DNA of 64,000 nucleotides, taken from assembly GCF_004368965.1 (NCBI RefSeq), contig NZ_SORO01000001.1, positions 2,822,001 to 2,886,000 of the forward strand, read 5' to 3'. Under the pieces are notes generated by a model. That model had not been told where the DNA came from, did not search any database, and worked only from the letters and a program-made list of their open reading frames with translations. This document shows, one piece after another, positions 54,356 through 62,672 of this stretch (position 1 is the stretch's first letter; each line of letters starts with the position of its first letter). A program made the translations under genes and the position numbers. The stretch is from Leptospira meyeri. GTDB lineage: Bacteria > Spirochaetota > Leptospiria > Leptospirales > Leptospiraceae.

Positions 54356-56353
54356 CTACTTCTTCTTTTTAAAGTTTGGAATCTTTATTTCGGTTTCTTT
54401 TAAAAATTTCCAAAATCTTTTTAAAGTCACTTTCCAATCTTCTTTTTCTGTTTTGGTTGAAGCTGATGGAGTAGAGGTTTTTGATTCTTTGATTGGTTGT
54501 AGTTCTGAGATAGGAACAATCGCAGCAATACCTAAATCGATTTTTAAATATTTCTTTTTGATGATTTTGAAATCAATCTTAGCACCTAATAAACGAACAA
54601 TCTCTAGAATAATGGCCCATTTGACTTTTACAGGAGTGAGGGTGTTATAGTTTTCTACTAGATCACTAAATAGTCTCTGAGAAACCTTCGGATTGCTATG
54701 AAACAATAAAAAGCGAAAGTGAACATTTCCTTTTAAATCCTGAGTGATGATTAAATCGTTATGATTAAATTCTTTAAAAGGAGGAAAATCAACCAATCTG
54801 ACTACAACGGAATTGATTAAATCCAAACTGTTATGTATTTCTGTTTCCGGGTTTACCTTAATTGAATAGGTGATGTCATCTTCTGGAATCACTTCGTTGA
54901 TAAAGGAAATAAAATTGACCTGTTCCTTAAAAGGAACTTCCTTTAAAACTTCCAAACGCGAAAGTTCAATAATATCATCCATTACATTATCTATAGAAGC
55001 TTGGACATCTATTACTTCTTTTACTAGATTTTTATCCTTGGCTTTCTGAGTAGATTCACGAAAAGAAATAAGTTTTTCTTTCATCGATTTCAGCGGACCT
55101 GAAATCATAGCATCCATATAATAAAATATCTTTTCTCGTAAAGAGTCTGCTTCTTTTAATCTTTCATATCTGTTCTGTAATTTGCGTTTCATCATTAAAA
55201 ATTGAAATCGCAGAGCTAGCGTCATCAGAACAAGATAAACTAAAAAACTAGTTTCAAGTGAGGAAGGAGAATTTAGATAACCTCTCTCAATTAGAATTTC
55301 TTTTAGAATTGAATATAATAAATAAATGAGGGCAAGTAGGTGAATAGTTGATCCCCGTGCTTGATCGCGAAACTTTAAAAAAGTTACATAAATTGCATAC
55401 CCAATAACAGCAAGTAAGTGAATATCCCAATATCCTATGAAGTTATACCAAAATACTGGATTATGGATTACTGCAAAAACAGCGATAAAGAAAAACTGCG
55501 CTAAGAGGTATAATCTTTGGTATTTAAAAGGTTTAAGTTCAAAGAAATCTTGAATGAATTTAATAAATCCATATGGAAGGATGAGAAGAAAAGAATACTC
55601 AATAAATTTTAAAATAGCAAACTGATTGATTAGGAAAAATCGAACTTCGTTTTTCGATAATTCATAACCAGAAAAAATGAGCGCTAAAATACTAAAACTA
55701 AGGTATTCTTTTTTGTCTCGAAGATTAAAGAAGTTAATAAAGAAAAATAATGCTATAAAAAGATAAAATCCAACAAAGATCAATTCCACTAGCGAATCAT
55801 AAAGATTACCATTTAAGGCTTCCTCATAAGTTACGATTCGAATTGGGCCTGTGATGATACCGGCTGATGTTGAAAGAGAAGAATCAATTTTTACAATGAG
55901 AACATTTTCACCTTCTAACAATAAATCATGGGGAATCGGATAGATTCGTGGTCTGCCAAAAGCAAACTCATCTGGATCCTTCCCGAATGCAGAATTATTT
56001 TTACCAATAAGGACTCCATTAATAAATACTTCATCCGATTGATAAATCTTCCCAAGTTGTAAAGCTAAAGATTTTTGGTGTTGTTCTGTAGTGATTTCAA
56101 AGTTTTTTCTAACCCAAATGGAACCCCGGTAACTTTTGTTTATGTTACGGAAATTGCTTGGAACGGTTGTGATATCTAAATTGTTGGCGTTAAATTCACT
56201 GTTAAGAATATCTGGGTTTTCGTTAAAATAAATTCCCCAGTCATCACCGTCCAATCTTAATACAACTGTGTTTTCTTCAGTGGGACGTGCACAGTTCGAA
56301 ACAAATAATAAGAAACTTAGAATTAGAATTCTATATAAAATTAAAGATTTCAT
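54356..56353 (-). CDS. 7TMR-DISM receptor with degenerate histidine-kinase module
   Basis: 665 residues. A lipobox-like signal (LLFVSNC) is followed by a jelly-roll sensor (residues about 30-175), seven helices (about 185-390) and a cytoplasmic part of about 275 residues laid out like DHp plus HATPase. At the H box the sequence reads MISGPLKSMKEKL with no His. The second half shows no recognisable N box, DxGxG or GxGxG motif, so it should neither bind ATP normally nor autophosphorylate. It is a pseudokinase. Its start overlaps the stop of the companion receptor (ATGA) and the crp-like gene follows 12 bp later. Confidence 0.85.
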   Translation of the reverse strand: MKSLILYRILILSFLLFVSNCARPTEENTVVLRLDGDDWGIYFNENPDILNSEFNANNLDITTVPSNFRNINKSYRGSIWVRKNFEITTEQHQKSLALQLGKIYQSDEVFINGVLIGKNNSAFGKDPDEFAFGRPRIYPIPHDLLLEGENVLIVKIDSSLSTSAGIITGPIRIVTYEEALNGNLYDSLVELIFVGFYLFIALFFFINFFNLRDKKEYLSFSILALIFSGYELSKNEVRFFLINQFAILKFIEYSFLLILPYGFIKFIQDFFELKPFKYQRLYLLAQFFFIAVFAVIHNPVFWYNFIGYWDIHLLAVIGYAIYVTFLKFRDQARGSTIHLLALIYLLYSILKEILIERGYLNSPSSLETSFLVYLVLMTLALRFQFLMMKRKLQNRYERLKEADSLREKIFYYMDAMISGPLKSMKEKLISFRESTQKAKDKNLVKEVIDVQASIDNVMDDIIELSRLEVLKEVPFKEQVNFISFINEVIPEDDITYSIKVNPETEIHNSLDLINSVVVRLVDFPPFKEFNHNDLIITQDLKGNVHFRFLLFHSNPKVSQRLFSDLVENYNTLTPVKVKWAIILEIVRLLGAKIDFKIIKKKYLKIDLGIAAIVPISELQPIKESKTSTPSASTKTEKEDWKVTLKRFWKFLKETEIKIPNFKKKK

Positions 56354-58335
56354 TTTTTAGGTTTCTCCGGAATCCGAATTGTAAATTTGGCTCCCATTCC
56401 TTCGCTTGACTTTAGACTTACGGTTCCACCTAGAAATTTTGTTGTGGCTTCTACAAGAGTTAAACCAATCCCAGCGCCGGGGATTTCATTTTTTTTATCA
56501 CGGTAACCGCGAACAAATTTTTGAAATATGGTTTCCATTTCTAATTGGCTAAGGCCCATCCCTTCATCCATAACGATTAGTTGATGGTAACCATCGCGAT
56601 TAAAAAATTCAATACTAATGTCCGTTTTGTGATCTGTATATTGATATGCGTTTTCTACTAGATTTCTCAATATACAGAATAACAATTCCTTCGGAAAATA
56701 TATTTCTAAATCATTGGGTTTTACTTCAATCGAAGTTGTTTTTCTGGATTGTTCTAAATGGTTCTCAACACTAGAGACACAGCTTCGAATTAACTCTGCG
56801 ACTGAGAAAGTTTCATAAAAAGGAATGTATGTTTTTTCCTCTAATTTTCGTAGAAGCATTGCCTCTTCTACCATATAACTCATGTAAGAAATATGATCTT
56901 CTGCTTGTTTAATTGGATCTAGTTCTTGTTTTGGTCCAGTTTTGTTCTTTGTTTTCTTTTTTGCGGCTTGTTTTTGCGATACTTTTTTCGGTTCTTTTGT
57001 GGTAATTTTGCCATGACTTGCAGAGATATTTTCTATGGCTCTTTTAATTTTTTCCATTCCTGATTTGAATTCAGAAGATAAATTTATTAAAAAACCAGTT
57101 TTGACTCTTTCCATTTGGATGAGTTCTTTTTCTTGTTCGATAAAGTTCTCTAAACCTAAAACAATATCATTGGAAAGTTGGATGGATATCATTACTAAAA
57201 AGATTAAAAATCCTAAATACAAAGTTCCAGGCATCGAAATGATTTCTAATGCAGAGAGGCTATCGATCAGAATAGTAGGTAATATACAAGCAATTCCAAT
57301 GAGGATGTATTTTACTTTTGCAATGTTTGCTTTTCCATTCTTTACAAATAAATAAATTACAAGACCCATTGCCACTGGCAATGCATAGTTGAAGAGTGCA
57401 ATGACCAAAATCCATGTTTTTGGTGTTCTAAAAAAAAGCGTAATTACGAATAAGGCAAATAGGAATACTTCGTATACCAATAAAACTATGTTACGTTTCA
57501 TTTTTAAATACTGGTGCATGAAGTTGATAAAAAATACAGGCAAACAAATGAGGACTAATAATTCTGCCACATAAGACCAAGTAAAACTTTCAAATAAAAT
57601 GTCTCTATGTTGAGTTCGAATCAAAACATAAATCCCCATGAAAATGGAAAATAGGGCAAAGAAAAAGTTTTCGCCAGCTCGTCCGCGAACTATGGAACCT
57701 ACTAAAAAGTAAATTCCCATAAATATAAATACATAACCGCAAACCATTGCAAATGCTTCTTTCGAAAAGACTGTTTCGCGTAACAGACGTTCTTTTGCAA
57801 TTGTCGGAGCCTCTTTGAGTCCATTTAGGTTTGTTGCTGCATAGATCCGGATCGCCATAATGTTGAGACCCGGTTTGAGTAGATGTGTTGGTAGGGAATA
57901 AATTCTAATTTTTTGGAAGTCAACTTCTAGTTTAGGAAGTACAGTTCCTGTTTTATCGATCAGAGTACCGTTCAAATAAAACTCATCAATGTCTCGAATG
58001 CGACCAAGTTGGATAGCGATGGGTTCAACGGGTGTTGTATAATTCTCAGGTAAGTAAAAGGAACAACGATACCAGTGATATCCTGTTAGGTTTTCCGTTT
58101 TTGAAATACCATAATCGGGAACAGATCGTTTGACCCAAAAAGATTCCTCAACTGTTTCATCTCGCCAATCTAGGTTGTCTCCTTTGCGAAATAACCAGTC
58201 AGTTTTTAAAACTACTGGTCTTTCGAAGGAAGTGATCATGGTTCCACATGGTTCTGCCGCCAAACTAAAAATAGTTGGAAAAAGAACAAATGAGAACCCG
58301 AATACGAGTTGGTAGATACGGGTTTTCGAAATCAT
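56350..58335 (-). CDS. 7TMR-DISM histidine kinase-like receptor lacking the phospho-acceptor His
   Basis: 661 residues. Signal peptide, jelly-roll sensor (about 40-180), seven helices (about 190-390), then a kinase region. In the H box FLINLSSEFKSG, Ser421 stands where the phospho-acceptor His should be. Between the two DHp helices lies a Lys-rich insert (about 445-470). The HATPase domain is intact: N box RNLVENAYQY (558-567), DEGMG (590-594) and GAGIG (620-624). It might bind ATP yet cannot phosphorylate itself at the usual site; it could serve as an allosteric or heterodimer partner. It overlaps fliH before it and the pseudokinase gene after it, both by four bases. Confidence 0.88.
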   Translation of the reverse strand: MISKTRIYQLVFGFSFVLFPTIFSLAAEPCGTMITSFERPVVLKTDWLFRKGDNLDWRDETVEESFWVKRSVPDYGISKTENLTGYHWYRCSFYLPENYTTPVEPIAIQLGRIRDIDEFYLNGTLIDKTGTVLPKLEVDFQKIRIYSLPTHLLKPGLNIMAIRIYAATNLNGLKEAPTIAKERLLRETVFSKEAFAMVCGYVFIFMGIYFLVGSIVRGRAGENFFFALFSIFMGIYVLIRTQHRDILFESFTWSYVAELLVLICLPVFFINFMHQYLKMKRNIVLLVYEVFLFALFVITLFFRTPKTWILVIALFNYALPVAMGLVIYLFVKNGKANIAKVKYILIGIACILPTILIDSLSALEIISMPGTLYLGFLIFLVMISIQLSNDIVLGLENFIEQEKELIQMERVKTGFLINLSSEFKSGMEKIKRAIENISASHGKITTKEPKKVSQKQAAKKKTKNKTGPKQELDPIKQAEDHISYMSYMVEEAMLLRKLEEKTYIPFYETFSVAELIRSCVSSVENHLEQSRKTTSIEVKPNDLEIYFPKELLFCILRNLVENAYQYTDHKTDISIEFFNRDGYHQLIVMDEGMGLSQLEMETIFQKFVRGYRDKKNEIPGAGIGLTLVEATTKFLGGTVSLKSSEGMGAKFTIRIPEKPKK

Positions 58336-59255
58336 ATCGGTTCGACGTTTCGAATTGCCTCTTCGATTTCTTTGAGCTGAGTAGAAATCCTTGCGTCGAT
58401 CGCTACCACATCTGTTTCGATGATAACACCACCACGATCCACTCGAGAATCCTCGTAGATATTAACTTTGCGAAGAGATTCCATAAGTTTGATGAGTTCG
58501 TCTTTGTGTGCTGTTGTAAGTTCCAAGTCAGCAAAGTTAACACGAATATCAATCCTGTCGCGGTCTTTGATTCGTTTCATTGCTTCGCGGATATTGTTGA
58601 GTACGATTTCTTTACGTTCAATGATTTCGTCTTTGATTACTTTTCGTGCAATGACAAGAATCATTTCCACCATTTGTTTTTCTGACGCAGCAATCATTTC
58701 TTCACGAATATCAATCGCCTTACCAATGATAGTTCCTAGTCGGTCAATGAGTCGCCTAACTTCTCCTTGGCCTTTTTTGAATCCAACTTCTCGTCCAGCA
58801 TCATAACCTTTTTGGTAAGCTTCGTGTTCGATCTCCGCCTGCTTCATTTCGGCTTCTTTGATCATACGTTCGACTTCCATCTTCGCACGATCTAAGATTT
58901 GTTCTGCCTTGGCACGACCGGAGTCTTCTTCTAATTTGATTTTTTCTTTGGAGTCCTGAACCATTTGGAAGGCTTTGGTTCTACCTTCTTCTTCAATGGC
59001 CTTGGCTTGTTTTTTTGCGTCCTCTAATAATTGGCGAACTTGTTCTTCGGTTTCTTGGCGATACCTTTGGAGTTCCGCTTCGATTTCTTCGATCGATGGA
59101 CCTTGGTATTGTTCGATGATATTCCCTTCTTGGTCTATCTCGAAGTCTTCTTGTTCGTCGGTTTTATGAAATTTTTTGTACTTATCAGGAAGTTGAATTT
59201 CAACTTCTTCTTGTAAGTCGGCAATTTGGATGGGTTTAAAGACGAGTTTTGCCAT
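58332..59255 (-). CDS. fliH: Flagellar export protein FliH
   Basis: 307 residues. A long charged coiled coil (about 60-155) is followed by the YQKGYDAGREVGFKKGQGE segment typical of FliH (GxxxG-rich) and the C-terminal domain VEMILVIARKVIKDEIIERK with IRVNFADLEL and SRVDRGGVIIETD. FliH binds and regulates the export ATPase FliI and joins it to the motor. Four bases separate it from fliG; the usual next gene fliI is missing and a 7TMR-DISM gene overlaps its end instead. Confidence 0.93.
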   Translation of the reverse strand: MAKLVFKPIQIADLQEEVEIQLPDKYKKFHKTDEQEDFEIDQEGNIIEQYQGPSIEEIEAELQRYRQETEEQVRQLLEDAKKQAKAIEEEGRTKAFQMVQDSKEKIKLEEDSGRAKAEQILDRAKMEVERMIKEAEMKQAEIEHEAYQKGYDAGREVGFKKGQGEVRRLIDRLGTIIGKAIDIREEMIAASEKQMVEMILVIARKVIKDEIIERKEIVLNNIREAMKRIKDRDRIDIRVNFADLELTTAHKDELIKLMESLRKVNIYEDSRVDRGGVIIETDVVAIDARISTQLKEIEEAIRNVEPI

Positions 59256-59259
59256 ATAC

Positions 59260-60441
59260 TTACTTTAATCTCCAGAGTTTCACTTTGCCTTCATCCATCG
59301 CCTCACGCAATCTATCTAAGATTCCCTTTTGGGCTTCTTCGATTTCTGCTAAAGAGACAGGACCTAACGAATCCCATTCGATCTTTATTTCTTTCACAAG
59401 CCAAGATTCCAAATTGGAATATACTTGGTCGCGAAAATCCGTCTCAACTCCTTTCAAAGCACAGGCAATGACAAGAGGATGGATTTCAGAAAAGAACCGA
59501 GTGAGGCTCGTCCTTCCTAAATGAAGGAGGTCTTCCAAACGAAAGTAGTGTTCTACTATAGTTTCGGCATATTCTGGGCTTTTTTTCTGAATTCGTTCAA
59601 TTAAATTTTGAGAAGGCAAAAAAGGAAGCCTGGTCAGAATTTCGCCGGCAGTTTTTGCCTTCCGACTGCGAATTTTCGAAACCGGCATTTTTTTCTCGAT
59701 CAATTCCAATTTAAACCGCAGAAATCGCTCTAATTGATCCCTTTCTCTATCCGAATGGTAGTCAATTTCGGAAAGAGCCAAAATGACGTCCTCTCGATGG
59801 TTTTCAGGGTATTCGGCTAGAACCTCTGAGGCTGTCTCTGGGTCCGAAAAACTAAGAATTCTTGCGACGACCTCCGATGATTCGTCCATGGTCAAGTGAC
59901 GGAGCATTTCCAGAGAATATTTGGGAAGTTCCGGCCAAAGGAGTGAGTTCGACTTGGATTCTTCTTCCTTTAGGATTTCTTGGATGAGCGAATACAATTC
60001 ATTTGATTTTCGATCTTCGTCATTCGTATATTTCCCGTTCGATCCACCGAGATTTCGCGTATGATCTTCGTCATTCGCATAACCACCCTCGATCGATGAT
60101 TTTCCGAACGAAGCCTCGTTTTTTCGTCCTTTTTTGGGAGGATATGCATTATTCGTATATTCGTCCAGTCCTGTTACCGAATTGGTAATACCGCCGTTGC
60201 CACCAACAGAAGGTTTCGGAATTCTAGAGTTTGCCTGGGATCCTTTTTTTTGGAGGAATTTTGTGAAGGATAGTAGGATGTCTTTTTCCTGCCCTTTGGT
60301 TGGCGAGGGATTGGATTCTACTTTCAAAAGGAGTGATTCAATTTCATCATCACTCAAATGTGCGAACACTTCATCCGGTAAATAGCGGCCAAGGATTTGG
60401 TAGGCAAGGGCGGCCTTGTTGGTTCCGGACGGAGTTTTCAT
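59260..60441 (-). CDS. FliG-family flagellar motor switch protein, divergent (FliG1-like)
   Basis: 393 residues; a low-complexity linker of about 90 residues (rich in N, G, S and charged residues) after the N-terminal part makes it longer than usual. The middle domain has DESSEVVARIL where FliG proteins have EHPQ. Aligned without gaps from ALKG to GPV, the five E. coli torque residues read: Lys264 kept, Arg281 to Trp, Asp288 to Ile, Asp289 to Glu, Arg297 to Ser. It keeps the fold markers GPVSLAEIEEAQ. So it is probably a second, non-torque FliG like spirochaetal FliG1. It begins the minus-strand run that continues to fliH, two receptors, the crp-like gene and nnrS. Confidence 0.85.
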   Translation of the reverse strand: MKTPSGTNKAALAYQILGRYLPDEVFAHLSDDEIESLLLKVESNPSPTKGQEKDILLSFTKFLQKKGSQANSRIPKPSVGGNGGITNSVTGLDEYTNNAYPPKKGRKNEASFGKSSIEGGYANDEDHTRNLGGSNGKYTNDEDRKSNELYSLIQEILKEEESKSNSLLWPELPKYSLEMLRHLTMDESSEVVARILSFSDPETASEVLAEYPENHREDVILALSEIDYHSDRERDQLERFLRFKLELIEKKMPVSKIRSRKAKTAGEILTRLPFLPSQNLIERIQKKSPEYAETIVEHYFRLEDLLHLGRTSLTRFFSEIHPLVIACALKGVETDFRDQVYSNLESWLVKEIKIEWDSLGPVSLAEIEEAQKGILDRLREAMDEGKVKLWRLK

Positions 60442-60554
60442 TTAGGTGACATAATAACTGAATAGGACAGTCGTACAAACCAAAAAATATTATTTTTTTT
60501 AATTCGAAAACTTCCTTTCCAAATTCCTGTCCTCCAAGTCTCTGAAGGTTAGGG

Positions 60555-62672
60555 ATGACCCGCCAGACAATAATCTATCTTTCCATTGCACTTTTGTCTA
60601 CGACCTGTCGTATGGTGGCACCCTCACCGAAAATTCAATCGGGTGAATTGGATTTAAGAAATTTTTCATTTGAATCAGGAGCCGCCATGGCTCTTCACGG
60701 AGATTGGAAATTTTTTCCGGGACAATTTAATGTTCCTGAAGAAGGTGCGCCCTCCGCTATTTATCTTCCAGTTCCGGCTCTTTGGAATCAGGTTCCTTTA
60801 CATTCAGGGATCAAGGATGGGAAGGGTTATGGTACCTATGTATTGGACATTCAACTTCCAAAAGAAAATCAAATTTATTCGGTTTATTTGCCTGAGGTTC
60901 GCACTTCATTTCGACTTCTGGCAGGTAACAGAAGTTTGGTCTCGGGGAATCCTGGCAAAACGAAAGAAACAACTATCCCAAGTGCACAAGGGCAAAGTTT
61001 TACAATTGTAGCAGAAGATCATCTTCAAATTCGTATTGAAGTTAGTAATTTTCATCACAAAGAAGGTGGACTCCCGAATGCACCTATCTTTGGTCTTGCT
61101 GAAAGTGTTCAGAATTATATCCTGGCGCAAAGTACGATCGACTTAGCTTTAACTGGCGCTATATTTATGTTCGGTTTGTATCATTTTATTTTGTTTTTCT
61201 ATCGAAACAAACAAAGAGAAGCATTTTACTTTGGTTTTTTCTGCTTAGTATTTGCTGCAAGAATTCCGTTTATCGGTAGCAAAACAATCTATGCCGTATT
61301 CCCAAATATTCCTTGGGAGCTAGTGATTTATGTTGAGTATGCATCTGTATTTGTTTTGGGAATTTTGTTTTTATGGTTTGTTGATGGACTTTTCCCTCGA
61401 TTTATAGATACGAAGCTGATTCTTTATTTCAGCGCTTATGTGCAGTTTATATTAGTTTATGGTTTAATCATTAAACCGGAAGTTTATACTCAGTTTGAAG
61501 TAGTTTTCCAACTATTGGGTGTTGTTTATGCTCTGTTTTTGGGAATTCGATTATACCAAATGATGGTTAGAGGGTTGCCCGATTCTGGAATTTTCTTTTT
61601 AGGATATTTAATACTTTTTATTGGGTTTGTTTATGATGTCTTTCTTGCTTATCGTGGGGAAGGAGAATCAACTTTATCTCAAATTGCTGTATTTTTGTTT
61701 TTTGGTGTTCAATCAACAATTGTTACACTTCGTACGGCAAGAAACTTCCATAAAAAAGTTTTATTAAAAGAAGAGTTTGAGACTATCAATGAACACTTTA
61801 TTTTAACAAATCGACTTTATGCAAAATTTATTCCTCGCGACTTTTTGATCCATTTAGGTAAGGAAAGTATCGAGGAAGTTCGGTTAGGTGATAGTAGCGA
61901 AAGAGAAATGACGATTTTGTTCGCTGACATTTGGGAGTTTTGGGATATCATTTATTCTATTTCTCTTGAAAATCGAATGTTATTTACCAATTCTTATTTA
62001 GGAAGGATTGGACCTTGTGTTCGCAAAAACAACGGTTTCATCGATAAATACATTGGAAGTGCAATTATGGCACTATTTGATGGAGGGATTGGAAATTCCA
62101 TCAAAGCAGCAGAAGACATCCAATGGGAATTAGAAAAATACAATGAACGTAGGAGAACATTTGGGTATTTACCACTGCATGCAGGAATCGGAATTCATTC
62201 TGGTGACACCATGCTAGGAATTTTGGGAGAAGAGGCAAGATTTGAGTCGACCGTTATTTCTGACACAGTCAATCTTGCCAGTCGCATCCAAGGGTTAACC
62301 AAAAAATACGGTGCACGGATTCTCGTTAGTTTAACATCGCTTATGTTGGCAGAAGATTTGGATACAATTCATTATCGAATTTTGGATTTTGTTCGGGTCA
62401 AAGGAAAACAAGAATCAGTAATGATTGCAGAAATTCTCATATCCGGCATCGATGATATCTCCAATAAAAAAATTAAAAATAAAGAAAGATTTGAAGCTGC
62501 AATTTTTGATTATGAACGGGCTGATTTTGTTTCGGCCCTAGAAGGATTTCGTGAGGTATTTGCAAACAATCCAGAAGATTTAGCAGCACAGATTTATATT
62601 GAAAGATGTGAGTATTATCAAGCAGCAGGTGTCAGTGAAGATTGGGAAGGGATTTCCGAATGGGAAAAATAA
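60555..62672 (+). CDS. 7TMR-DISM receptor with class III cyclase domain missing a metal Asp
   Basis: 705 residues. A signal-like N-terminus, a jelly-roll sensor (LHGDWKFFPG; SNFHHKEGGLPN), seven helices (about 195-400), the linker YAKFIPRDFLIHLGK, a cyclase domain (about 445-630) and a TPR-like tail. The first metal Asp is D458 in FADIWEF, but the second is Ser502 (DKYIGSAIMAL; the paralogue at 24154 has IGD). Lys499, Thr566, Asn573 and Arg577 are kept. That is the residue set of the non-metal C2-like half in animal adenylate cyclases, so alone it should be inactive. It overlaps the next receptor gene by 13 bp. Confidence 0.88.
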   Translation: MTRQTIIYLSIALLSTTCRMVAPSPKIQSGELDLRNFSFESGAAMALHGDWKFFPGQFNVPEEGAPSAIYLPVPALWNQVPLHSGIKDGKGYGTYVLDIQLPKENQIYSVYLPEVRTSFRLLAGNRSLVSGNPGKTKETTIPSAQGQSFTIVAEDHLQIRIEVSNFHHKEGGLPNAPIFGLAESVQNYILAQSTIDLALTGAIFMFGLYHFILFFYRNKQREAFYFGFFCLVFAARIPFIGSKTIYAVFPNIPWELVIYVEYASVFVLGILFLWFVDGLFPRFIDTKLILYFSAYVQFILVYGLIIKPEVYTQFEVVFQLLGVVYALFLGIRLYQMMVRGLPDSGIFFLGYLILFIGFVYDVFLAYRGEGESTLSQIAVFLFFGVQSTIVTLRTARNFHKKVLLKEEFETINEHFILTNRLYAKFIPRDFLIHLGKESIEEVRLGDSSEREMTILFADIWEFWDIIYSISLENRMLFTNSYLGRIGPCVRKNNGFIDKYIGSAIMALFDGGIGNSIKAAEDIQWELEKYNERRRTFGYLPLHAGIGIHSGDTMLGILGEEARFESTVISDTVNLASRIQGLTKKYGARILVSLTSLMLAEDLDTIHYRILDFVRVKGKQESVMIAEILISGIDDISNKKIKNKERFEAAIFDYERADFVSALEGFREVFANNPEDLAAQIYIERCEYYQAAGVSEDWEGISEWEK

